From Bellilinea sp034411135 (GTDB taxonomy: Bacteria; Chloroflexota; Anaerolineae; Anaerolineales; Anaerolineaceae), in assembly GCA_034411135.1 (NCBI GenBank), contig DAOUMN010000003.1:140149-204148 (forward strand): a stretch of 64,000 nucleotides of DNA, given 5' to 3'. How positions within the stretch are numbered: position 1 is the stretch's first letter; each line of letters starts with the position of its first letter. The notes under the pieces are model-generated. The model had not been told where the DNA came from, did no database searches, and worked only from the letters and a program-made list of their open reading frames with translations. A program made the translations under genes and the position numbers. Positions 43,527 through 52,010 of this stretch are shown piece after piece.

Positions 43527-43964
43527 TCAATGCACCGCTTTCTGGACCAATGCGCGGATCTTTTCTTCCTCGGCGGCGGTTAACTCGATCAGCGCGAAGG
43601 CGGTTGGCCACATGGCGCCTTCATCAAGGTTGGCGGTATCATTGAAGCCGAAAGTCGCGTAGCGTGAATTGAACTTGTGTGCGCTTTGGAAGAAGCACAC
43701 TACCTTGCCATCGCGGGCATAGGCAGGCATGCCGTACCAGGTCTTGGGTGAAAGGATGGGCGCACTGGCTTTGACGATCTCGTGGATGCGCATTGCCATG
43801 CTGCGGTCGGGTTCGGGCATTTCGGCAATGGCGGCGAGCACGGCATTTTCCCCCGCCGCCTTATCCCGGTCTGCGCGCGCTTCTGCTTTTAACTCTTTGG
43901 CGCGCGCCTTCATTGCGGCTCGTTCTTCGTCGGTGAATCCCTGGGATTCCTTCTTTGGGCTCAT
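43527..43964 (-). CDS. DUF1801 / YdhG-like protein
   Basis: A 145-residue protein. The C-terminal two thirds have the DUF1801 pattern: PKTWYGMPAYARDGKVVCFFQSAHKFN, then ATFGFNDTANLDEGAMWPTAFALIEL. A charged Lys/Glu-rich N-terminus precedes it. The structure is related to frataxin-like folds and some members are called iron chaperones; function is unproven. It is a common accessory gene. Confidence 0.85.
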   Translation of the reverse strand: MSPKKESQGFTDEERAAMKARAKELKAEARADRDKAAGENAVLAAIAEMPEPDRSMAMRIHEIVKASAPILSPKTWYGMPAYARDGKVVCFFQSAHKFNSRYATFGFNDTANLDEGAMWPTAFALIELTAAEEEKIRALVQKAVH

Positions 43965-44120
43965 AACAGCCTCCTGGCTGTGGGTTGAGTAAGGGCGAGC
44001 GGAAGTCTCGCGCTAAATTACGGTTGCAACAATCTATTTTAGAACGTTTGTTAAATAATGTCAAGACAAAAGCAGTCCGATTTGACGAATTCGTCACTGC
44101 CTGTATCCTGGGGCGGTGCG

Positions 44121-44828
44121 TTAATCATCCAGCGTTAACCGGTCGAAATCGAAGCAGACCTGTCCTTTGTAAATCGCTTCCCGTGCCACTTCACGCACAT
44201 CGCCTTCACGAGTCACAAGCACATCGACTGCATAGAAGGTGTGAGTATCACAGCCCATCTTGTGTGACCAATCAAACAGACGCACAAGGTAGCCGTCGGG
44301 GGTTTCGGACACGTGGGTTTCCTCGATCTCTTTCACCAGGTATTCCACATTGGCGTTGGGGTCGATATCGAAGCGCGCCCCCAGTGAACTGATTGCCATG
44401 GCATAACTCAGGGCTTCGTCCGCGGATTCAACCGGCGCAAAGATTTCTTTGAATTCGGATTTTTTGATGATCAGGCGGAAGGTTCCATCCTGAAAGATAA
44501 CAAAACTGCGGTAGCGGTTATCCAGTCCGGCGGGCTGTTTGAAGTATTGCCGGTCGGGGGGCTCGCCCCGAGCATGAACACATTCCAGGACGGTAAGCGG
44601 CGGCTGGAGCCCGCCGAGATAAAAACTCGGCAATCCAATCTCGTCGCAGCCAAGCGCAGCCAGTTCCGGACAGGACTCCTGCAATGGCTGCACGCAACCC
44701 GTTTCGCGAAGCCGTTGCGCGTTGATGCTCCAGTCCAGGGGCGGATGCTCAATGACGGTTACGGATCGCTCACATCCCCCCAGGAGCAGGATGGGGATGA
44801 TGAATGGCAGAAGAAAAATTCTGCGCAT
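44121..44828 (-). CDS. lipoprotein, unknown function
   Basis: A 235-residue lipoprotein with lipobox LLLGGC (Cys19). The mature part has about seven further Cys, several spaced as likely disulfides (ETGCVQPLQESCPELAALGC), and a beta-rich C-terminal half. No family is recognised. The codon use resembles the chromosome. It stands alone. Confidence 0.65.
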   Translation of the reverse strand: MRRIFLLPFIIPILLLGGCERSVTVIEHPPLDWSINAQRLRETGCVQPLQESCPELAALGCDEIGLPSFYLGGLQPPLTVLECVHARGEPPDRQYFKQPAGLDNRYRSFVIFQDGTFRLIIKKSEFKEIFAPVESADEALSYAMAISSLGARFDIDPNANVEYLVKEIEETHVSETPDGYLVRLFDWSHKMGCDTHTFYAVDVLVTREGDVREVAREAIYKGQVCFDFDRLTLDD

Positions 44829-45246
44829 GCCGCTGCCTTCTTGGTGATGCTGTTCTTAAGAACCCACCCAGCAGATGGTTAAGCTGTTGGAAGAAACGAC
44901 ATCTCTCCCGGTTATTATGACACAAAGATGGGCGTTGTGCGCAATCTGTTTGGAGAAATGAGTTCTGGATGAACATCTTCCGAATGGAATCTAAAGACAA
45001 AAAACTTTCCTATTTTTGGTTTACAATGTAAAATATTTATGTAATTCCCAATAGTTGTGACAAAGCAATTATTTATCCGTAACGCAAGCCGAATGGCGCA
45101 AATGATCGGCTAAATTTCATTTATCAAGGCAACAAAATAATCTTGATAACCCTGACCTGTGTGGCTCTTGCATCGAGCAGGTGGGGCGTTTAATCGATCT
45201 GTATATCCATCAAAATTATCGTTTTGGCTAGAAAGAAAGGTAAACC
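44829..45246. other. AT-rich intergenic region upstream of the beta-helix gene
   Basis: About 420 bp with low GC content. A small palindrome TTTAC-AAT-GTAAA is at about 45021-45033. No coding sequence or RNA gene was recognised. AAAGAAAGG just before 45247 is the ribosome-binding site of the next gene. Confidence 0.5.
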
Positions 45247-47646
45247 ATGAGCAAAATTCTGTTGGCGGGGGTTCGACTGCTGGTATTAACAGCCTTGCTT
45301 GCCGGTCTGGGGTGGGACTTTCAGCCGGTGCATTCGATTGAAGAACATTACGTGGTTAATTCAATCAGCGACAATCCGGATGCCAATCCGGGAAATTTGA
45401 TATGCGCGGATGCCTACGGGAATTGCACCCTTCGAGCTGCCATCCAGGAGATCAATGCCTCCGGCTTCAAGAACGCGATAATGATATCCGATATGCCTAC
45501 AGACACATTTTTGATCAATAGTACTTTATATATCAATCGCGCCATGACCATAACCGGACTGGGTAGAGACATCACCAAAATTCAATACAACGGTGTACTG
45601 GAATCCGGTGGTGCCAATGGGCTAACGGTGACTGCCCGCCTGACATTGAACGGTGTTACCCTGCGCAACTTCGTTCATGCCATGTATGTGGCTGCCCCCG
45701 TGGAAGTGCAGATCAATGACAGCCGGATCAGTGACAGCCGCGGCGCATTGTCTGTTTTGGAAAATGCTACGGTTCGCCTTAACCGCTCCGTTATCGAGGA
45801 TAATTCTGGCTCGCATCATGCGATCGGCATAACAAATGGGCAGGTTTACTTAACAGAGACCAGTATCGTCCGCAACCAATACCCGGCTTGCGCAGCCGTT
45901 CAAGTCCAAGCAAATAACACGCTGATAGCCTTCAATTCCACCATAGCTTCGAATACGTCAACGATCGGTAACGGTGGCGGCATCTGCAACTACGGCGGCA
46001 CGGTCCGATTGATCGATACCAACGTTTCGGGGAATACAACCACGCAAAAGGGCGGTGGGATTTTCCAGAATGGCGGTCAGTTGTATGTTTTGGGGACTTC
46101 GCAAATCAATAACAACAATGCCAAATTGGGGGGTGGTATTTACAGCGAGAAGGGCTCCGTGAGGATTATCTCCGATCTCACCTTCATGCCGCAAATCCGT
46201 GCCAACACGGTGCAATTGTCCGGCGGTGGACTGTGGCTTGGCGGCGATGGTGAATTCCAGATATTCGGCGCTTTGATCCAAAACAATCGAGCCGACAATA
46301 CCGGCGGTAGCGCATCTGCATCCGGCGGTGGCATTACATTTATTCAGGAAAGCCTGCCACGTGATTTGACCATTTATGATAGTGTGCTTTCAGGAAATCA
46401 AGCCGTTAAGGGCAACGGAGGGGCAATCAGTGTTGGCGGTGGATATGCCTATTTGTTCATTAACAACTCCACCATCAGTGGCAACCAGAGTACCAATGAT
46501 GGCGGCGGCATCGGGGCGACCCGCGGAACAGTCCTTTTATCAAATGCGACTGTGACCGACAATACCTGCAACAGCGATAGTGCGGGTGGAGGTCAGGGCG
46601 GCGGCATTGCCATTGAACCGCGGGCGACTGTGATGATCCGCAACACGATCCTGGCTGGCAACCAGGACTTGAAGAATACGGGGCAACCCTTCGATTTTTA
46701 CGCTCCGGATGTTCAGGGTACGCTTCTTTCGGAAGGGTACAACCTGATTGGGAATGTCAATGATTGGGCTGTCATAACCGGGAACGCTACCGGTAACATT
46801 GTCAACATGGCTGCCGGATTGGACCCATTAACCACCGATGAGTTCGCTCCCCAGCCGAACAGCCCACACCATCCGCTGCAACCAAGCAGCCCGGCAGTCA
46901 ATGGCGGCAACCCAGATGGCTGCCGCGCTACGTCGGGAGCATTGTTTATCGGTGACCAGCTCGGCAATCCACGTATCCGTTCGGGCCGCTGTGATATCGG
47001 TGCGGTTGAGTCGAGTCACCAGCCAGTATTGTTATTGATCGATTTGAAAGCCTCGCCCATGATTGTGCAAAGCGGCAACCAGGTTACCGGCACTGTGATA
47101 CTCAACCAGATGGCACCTGTGGGTGGAGCCAGCGTCAACCTCTCCAGCGACAAAACCGAGGTGAGCGTGCCTGCCAGCGTCACTGTGCCAGCCGGTGCCT
47201 ACTCGCAAACTTTCACGATTCAGACTTCTGCGTTGACCACCGATATTCTGGCGACTATTTCTGCCAGCCTGGGCAGCACAACCCGGACGGTGATCTTGTG
47301 GGTGCGCTCACAGGACGCCCAGGCGGCTCTGGTGGATCTCACACTTAACCCGTCTCAGGTCGCCGGTGGTGATAACCTGATGGCTGCGGTATACCTCGAC
47401 CGCCCCGCACCCTCTGGCGGAACAACCGTCCATATTGCCAGCGATCAACCCGAAGCCACCGTGCCTGCCGCGGTCACCGTGCCGGCGGGTGCCAGTTCGC
47501 AAAACTTCACTGTCCAGACCTCCACGGTACCCATGGAAACGCTGGTGAACCTGTCTGCCCAATTGAGCACGTTCACCAGAACGGCGACATTACTGATCAA
47601 GCCATCGGTAAATTATTTGGTCTTTTTACCGATCATCGTGCGCTAG
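45247..47646 (+). CDS. large secreted beta-helix surface protein
   Basis: A 799-residue exported protein. After a signal peptide (about residues 1-30) comes a CSLREA-like start domain (ICADAYGNCTLRAAIQEINA). About 450 residues of right-handed parallel beta-helix follow, with repeated NNSTISGNQS / GGGI turns and a choice-of-anchor-type closing segment (VNGGNPDGC...GDQLGNPRIRSGRCDIGAVE). Two Ig-like domains related to each other (VTVPAGAYSQTFTIQT and VTVPAGASSQNFTVQT) precede the end, YLVFLPIIVR. Such proteins act as adhesins or polysaccharide-binding surface proteins. Confidence 0.88.
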   Translation: MSKILLAGVRLLVLTALLAGLGWDFQPVHSIEEHYVVNSISDNPDANPGNLICADAYGNCTLRAAIQEINASGFKNAIMISDMPTDTFLINSTLYINRAMTITGLGRDITKIQYNGVLESGGANGLTVTARLTLNGVTLRNFVHAMYVAAPVEVQINDSRISDSRGALSVLENATVRLNRSVIEDNSGSHHAIGITNGQVYLTETSIVRNQYPACAAVQVQANNTLIAFNSTIASNTSTIGNGGGICNYGGTVRLIDTNVSGNTTTQKGGGIFQNGGQLYVLGTSQINNNNAKLGGGIYSEKGSVRIISDLTFMPQIRANTVQLSGGGLWLGGDGEFQIFGALIQNNRADNTGGSASASGGGITFIQESLPRDLTIYDSVLSGNQAVKGNGGAISVGGGYAYLFINNSTISGNQSTNDGGGIGATRGTVLLSNATVTDNTCNSDSAGGGQGGGIAIEPRATVMIRNTILAGNQDLKNTGQPFDFYAPDVQGTLLSEGYNLIGNVNDWAVITGNATGNIVNMAAGLDPLTTDEFAPQPNSPHHPLQPSSPAVNGGNPDGCRATSGALFIGDQLGNPRIRSGRCDIGAVESSHQPVLLLIDLKASPMIVQSGNQVTGTVILNQMAPVGGASVNLSSDKTEVSVPASVTVPAGAYSQTFTIQTSALTTDILATISASLGSTTRTVILWVRSQDAQAALVDLTLNPSQVAGGDNLMAAVYLDRPAPSGGTTVHIASDQPEATVPAAVTVPAGASSQNFTVQTSTVPMETLVNLSAQLSTFTRTATLLIKPSVNYLVFLPIIVR

Positions 47647-47752
47647 GCTGAAATTCGCCCGCCAGCTTGATATTGACGGGTCGTTCCTCCAGTTCGGTAA
47701 CAACACCGGCCAGAGGAATGATCCGGGTGAACTTGTGCAGCGCTCAAAGGTT

Positions 47753-48103
47753 TTACTGGCGCAGGATTTTCTCCATCGCTTTGCCCTTTGCAAGTTCATC
47801 GATCAGTTTATCCAGATAGCGGATTTTTCGCATCAGCACGTCTTGGATTTCTTCCACGCGCACGCCGCACACCACACCTTTGATCTGTGCACTGTTTGGA
47901 TTGAAAGCCGGTGCCTGCTCAAAAAAGGTTTCCAAACTGTTTCCCTGTTCGATTTGCTCTTGCAACCCTGCCTGATTGTAGCCGGTCAACCAGCAAATGA
48001 TTTGGTCGACTTCTTCTTTGGTGCGGTTTTTCCGTTCCGCCTTTTGAACATAGAGCGGGTAGATGTGCGCAAATTTCATCGCGGACAGGGGTTGTTTTGC
48101 CAT
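47753..48103 (-). CDS. DUF2200 family protein
   Basis: A 116-residue protein matching DUF2200 along its whole length: MKFAHIYPLYVQKAERKNRT, EVDQIICWLTGYNQAG and the C-terminal RYLDKLIDELAKGKAMEKIL. The ATG at 48103 has GGAGGA upstream. The family is widespread in accessory DNA; no function is established. Confidence 0.92.
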   Translation of the reverse strand: MAKQPLSAMKFAHIYPLYVQKAERKNRTKEEVDQIICWLTGYNQAGLQEQIEQGNSLETFFEQAPAFNPNSAQIKGVVCGVRVEEIQDVLMRKIRYLDKLIDELAKGKAMEKILRQ

Positions 48104-48207
48104 CGTGTTCCTCCGTTGGGTTTCTGCAAAACCGGTTAGCATGGTGCAGAAGGGGTGAACCTGCCAGGCACTACAAACGGTGTGGGGCAGGCTGCAGACG
48201 TTCGGTT

Positions 48208-48705
48208 TTACCGGAATTCGGGTTTTTCCTTCAAGAACAGATCGAAATCCAGTTCGCCCGGTGACTGATTATACCCGGTTAGGATGGCTGCGGCTTCGCT
48301 GCGATGCTGAATGCCGTGGGTAACCACGTGCAGAATTGTCTGCCAAACCTTGAGCCCATTGGAAGGATCGTCACCGTAGCCAACATGAATGTTCGTGTCG
48401 CTCAACGTGGCAAGATAATCTAGCCAGGCAGTGTGTTCCATGTCCCAGCGGGACTTCAGCGCGGCTACATCGTTAAAGTCGTCCGCTTCCAGAATATCAT
48501 CGGCATCCAGCGCCTGCAAAACGCAGCGCCAGCCATATTCGGCATCCAGCGCATGCACCAGGATGCCGCGCAGGCTGCCCCAACCGGGATGCGGGTTGTG
48601 CGGACGGGTGAATTCATCGGCGGAAATTCGCTCGCATGCCGCCAGAATGCGCTCGTTTGCCCAAAAGTTGAAATTAACCAAAGTGACAAGGTCGCTCTTA
48701 TTCAT
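48208..48705 (-). CDS. DinB family protein
   Basis: A 165-residue four-helix-bundle protein of the DinB/YfiT superfamily. Metal-ligand His residues are in LRGILVHALDAEY and VVTHGIQHRSEAA. Members are often thiol-dependent transferases (bacillithiol or mycothiol S-transferase type), but the thiol used by this lineage is not known. The start at 48705 gives the family-typical beginning LVTLVNFNFWANERIL. Confidence 0.88.
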   Translation of the reverse strand: MNKSDLVTLVNFNFWANERILAACERISADEFTRPHNPHPGWGSLRGILVHALDAEYGWRCVLQALDADDILEADDFNDVAALKSRWDMEHTAWLDYLATLSDTNIHVGYGDDPSNGLKVWQTILHVVTHGIQHRSEAAAILTGYNQSPGELDFDLFLKEKPEFR

Positions 48706-48767
48706 AGGTGGTAAATTCCTTGCCCGGATAACTCGATTACGGTTGTGCGAGTGATCATCGCACGGTG

Positions 48768-48966
48768 ACTGTTGCGCCAATTTCCAGTCCACTCTTTCGC
48801 ATCCATGCGGCAGATAAACGAAGGAAATAAGCTTGTCCCAATGCGCCCAGCCAGATCATTGATCGTTCCGGCGACAGGGTGGCGCGGTCGTGCTCCCCAG
48901 GTTTCGCGGGGTGAGCCGGGAAGTGCGATGAATGTAAAACAACCTTCCCTCTGGATGGTGGCAACA
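48768..48966 (-). other. possible coding remnant
   Basis: Between the DinB gene and the membrane-protein gene a minus-strand frame ends in RSMIWLGALGQAYFLRLSAA and LEIGATVTVR, which looks like the C-terminus of a small beta-rich protein but lacks a credible start. It may be a gene remnant. No family could be assigned. Confidence 0.25.
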
Positions 48967-48975
48967 AATGGGCGG

Positions 48976-49524
48976 CTACTTCTGAACACGGTTCTCGGAT
49001 AACTGAACCGCCAGGCCAGCCACTTTGCGGCTTGCAAAGGGGATGAAAGCCATGCCCGCCACAACGACAACGGCAAGATAATATCTCCATACCCATCCAT
49101 CTGCGCCAAACACCAAAGGCTGGAAACCGGTTGTCGATGGACTGGTGCCCAAATTGACAACCGTCCAGGCATAGGTTGCCAGGACAATCTGGATAGGCGC
49201 AACGAGGAGCAGCCATTGCAGCCATCTGTGGTATCGGTTTGGTGACATTTTGTCCGGATATAAGCCCGAAACTTCGTAATTGAACATCCAAACAACGGGA
49301 AACCACAATACCAGTAAAAGAATTTCCGAAACTTTATGGGCAAAAATGGGTCCGCTGATATAACTGATTGCTCCCAGGGTGGGAATATCTCGGCTGGCGG
49401 ATAGATAAAAATCCCTCAATAGAAAGAACAGACCAACAATTACGACCACGAGCAGAACTCGATCATTGCTGCGTAGCTGCTCCGGCGCCATTGGCTTGAA
49501 TATTTTCCCTGATTTCTTTTGCAT
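48976..49524 (-). CDS. four-TM membrane protein, unknown function
   Basis: A 182-residue protein with hydrophobic segments at about 23-41, 62-82, 104-124 and 146-164. A conserved-looking DKMSPNRYHRWLQW lies between helices 2 and 3. No family is recognised. The ATG at 49524 follows GGAGTGACA, a weak ribosome-binding site. Confidence 0.6.
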   Translation of the reverse strand: MQKKSGKIFKPMAPEQLRSNDRVLLVVVIVGLFFLLRDFYLSASRDIPTLGAISYISGPIFAHKVSEILLLVLWFPVVWMFNYEVSGLYPDKMSPNRYHRWLQWLLLVAPIQIVLATYAWTVVNLGTSPSTTGFQPLVFGADGWVWRYYLAVVVVAGMAFIPFASRKVAGLAVQLSENRVQK

Positions 49525-49942
49525 GTCACTCCTCGAATGCTTACCGGCTGTATGTTGTAAATACGATCAAAATATTCCAAATAATCGGTTGAAACAAGTA
49601 TTTTATACCCGATTCCAGGTAAGCGTTTCAAGTCTGGAAGCGCACCGCAACGGACAGGATACGGGCGGTTTTCCGGAAAATGTTGATGATTTGATCGTTG
49701 TGTTCAGACACAAACCGCGGGACAGGGTGACTTCTCCTACTTGCGGTTGGTCGGGTAGATAGGATTACTGTTCCGCTGTGCAAAAATAGCGGTTGCTCCG
49801 GTCAGGGGTGCCAAACTGTCCGCCTGACCAGCCCCTCTCTCCCCCCTCGGCGGGGGAGGTTACCTTCGGCACGGCGTATCATCAGTACAGCATTTTTTAT
49901 CCATGGATGTTTACGCCCTTGCAAACAGAAAGGCAACCTGGA
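49525..49942. other. intergenic region
   Basis: About 420 bp without a supported gene. A CTCCCCC/GGGGGAG hairpin (49839-49858) lies about 85 nt before the next gene. No RNA gene was recognised. Confidence 0.45.
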
Positions 49943-50821
49943 ATGAACCCAAGATTAAGACGGTTTTTGGCTGGTGCAGGATTAACCCTGCTGATTCTGG
50001 TGCTTGGCTACAGCCTGATTCGCCCAATTCACCTGCGTTGGGGAGCAAGCGATGCGGATCTGTTGCGCTCTATGCCCGGTGATTTGAGTGGTTCCCGATG
50101 GACACGCGCTGTTCTCATCGAAGCCACCCCTGAACAAATCCGGCCCTGGCTGGTGCAGTTTGGGCAAGGGCGCGGCGGCTGGTACAGTTACGATTGGTTG
50201 GAAAACTTGCTTGGCTTCGACATTCATACTGCCAATCGCATCCTGCCCGAATATCAGAATCCTCAAATAGGTGAGCCAATTTGCATGTCGGCATCTTTTT
50301 GCCCCAGCCGTGTCCATGTGATTGAGCCCGGGCAGTGGTTTGGCTGGCAAGCCGCCGAAGGCGGTTCGCCGGTCTGGACCTTTACCTTCGGATTGTTCCC
50401 CGAAAGTGAAAATCGCACCCGTTTGGTGGTTCGTGAGAGTTTCGATCCGGCTTTCATACCCCCACCGGCGGCAATAGCCCTGGAAATACCGGATACCGTC
50501 ATGGAATTGAAAATGCTGGATACCCTCAAAGCACGAGCAGAGGGCAGATCGGTTGATGGATTTGTTACCGTTGTGGAAATTGTTATTTGGCTGGCGGCAC
50601 TGGTGGTCTGCCTGTTGGCGGGCGGGCAGTTTATCAACCGCTCTGAGTGGCGCAAGCCCTTGCTTGTCTATGTTGCCGGGGTCGTTGTTTTGCTGCTCAT
50701 TACCTTCCTGTTCCTGCCCTTGTGGCTGCGCGGTCTCCTGGTCATTGCCCTGTTTGCAGGGCTGATCTGGAGCAAAAGAAGGAACATCCCCTTGACCCAT
50801 TCTAAGGAAATTCACCCATGA
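49943..50821 (+). CDS. membrane-anchored SRPBCC-like protein
   Basis: A 292-residue protein: one N-terminal membrane segment (about 9-28), a soluble domain (about 30-200) with the pattern of START/SRPBCC-type polyketide-cyclase-like proteins (RAVLIEATPEQIRPWLVQFGQ, then GRGGWYSYDWLENLLG), and two or three membrane segments at the C-terminus. It is expected to bind a hydrophobic ligand at the membrane. The downstream lipoprotein gene overlaps by 4 bp (ATGA), so the two are co-translated. Confidence 0.72.
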   Translation: MNPRLRRFLAGAGLTLLILVLGYSLIRPIHLRWGASDADLLRSMPGDLSGSRWTRAVLIEATPEQIRPWLVQFGQGRGGWYSYDWLENLLGFDIHTANRILPEYQNPQIGEPICMSASFCPSRVHVIEPGQWFGWQAAEGGSPVWTFTFGLFPESENRTRLVVRESFDPAFIPPPAAIALEIPDTVMELKMLDTLKARAEGRSVDGFVTVVEIVIWLAALVVCLLAGGQFINRSEWRKPLLVYVAGVVVLLLITFLFLPLWLRGLLVIALFAGLIWSKRRNIPLTHSKEIHP

Positions 50822-51756
50822 AAAAAAACATCTCTATAATCACTCTGTTCATTTTTATCGTGCTGACCTGTACCGCCTGCATCTCGGATGCGGCGAAACC
50901 ACCTGCGGCTCAAGCCACCCCCACCGCACAGTCCGCGGCACAAACATCATTTCCAATAGCGGAACCCGCCACGCCGACCCCAGAGATTTTCATTGCCCGC
51001 ACCCAGGCAATCCCTGGCGAGTTCCAACCAACCGATGTGCCTCAGCCGCCTGCTGGTACAACCGTCACCTATAACCCGTTGACCGTCACAATCCCGCATG
51101 GCATTGCCAAAGGCGCCAGCGGGAGCAGTCTGCCGCGCCAGGACGGGGAAGAAGCTGCCTGGTGGCAGAAGACCCCCGGACACTTAAAAGTCAGCCTGGC
51201 AGGTTACTACTTACTGCAAGGTAAAACCCACGAACCGGCAATTTACGTTTACCCGGCTTCTGCGTATGCCGAATTGCTGCCTCCCGCCTTTGAGAGCATT
51301 CACCGCCTGAATAACTTTTTGTACGAACCGAACAATATTCCGGCGCTCGATCAGCTTCCCGGTGTGCCATTTTTCAACACCCAAATCCTGTTTGCCTCCC
51401 ATATCCAGTTTGTTGAATTCCAAAACGGCAGCGGTATTCGCTATGTCACCGAATATGCTCAGTCCCCTTCACCCGCCAATAACACCGACCTGTTCTACAA
51501 CTTCATCGGTGTTATTGGCGATGGGAACTGGTATGTTGTGGCGATTTTCCCGCTCACCAATCCTGTGCTGGCTGAAACCAGCGCCATCGGAGCGCCCCTG
51601 CCTGAGCGGGGCGTTCCCTATCCGGCTGAACTCACCAGGATGGACACCTATTACATCGCTGTCAGCGACTTGCTCAACGCCCAACTTCCCGGAAGTTTTA
51701 CCCCTTCCCTGGATGAGTTGGACCAATTGATCCAGTCAATGTGGATTGAGCCATAG
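50818..51756 (+). CDS. lipoprotein, unknown function
   Basis: A 312-residue lipoprotein (lipobox LTCTAC, Cys20) with a long Ala/Pro/Thr linker followed by a globular domain of about 230 residues rich in aromatic residues (YEPNNIPALDQLPGVPFFNT). No family is recognised. ATGA overlap with the upstream SRPBCC-like gene suggests they act together. Confidence 0.68.
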   Translation: MKKNISIITLFIFIVLTCTACISDAAKPPAAQATPTAQSAAQTSFPIAEPATPTPEIFIARTQAIPGEFQPTDVPQPPAGTTVTYNPLTVTIPHGIAKGASGSSLPRQDGEEAAWWQKTPGHLKVSLAGYYLLQGKTHEPAIYVYPASAYAELLPPAFESIHRLNNFLYEPNNIPALDQLPGVPFFNTQILFASHIQFVEFQNGSGIRYVTEYAQSPSPANNTDLFYNFIGVIGDGNWYVVAIFPLTNPVLAETSAIGAPLPERGVPYPAELTRMDTYYIAVSDLLNAQLPGSFTPSLDELDQLIQSMWIEP

Positions 51757-52010
51757 CCCTATCCACCGAGCCAGTCCAGGACTATCCCCCAATGGCGCAT
51801 TCGGTTTTTGTATCCTATCCCTGTACCGGCAAATTGGAATATGCGCCCTTGTAGGGAGTTAACCGCGGCGCAGTTCGGGTTCGCCAGCCTGAGGATGTTG
51901 CGGACACTAACCGGTCGATGCGGATAAACCAGCCGATTGGTCGAGACGTCCCGGCAATACTATTTTACGGGTAGGGCTGGCGAACTCCGATCTTCCATAA
52001 TTAGTATTTA

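Noticed and set aside
17585..49765. Similar 15-mers CGGGTGGATAGGATTA-like at 17588 and 49751
   Set aside because: One-mismatch 15-mers are expected by chance many times in 64 kb; no shared context was found.
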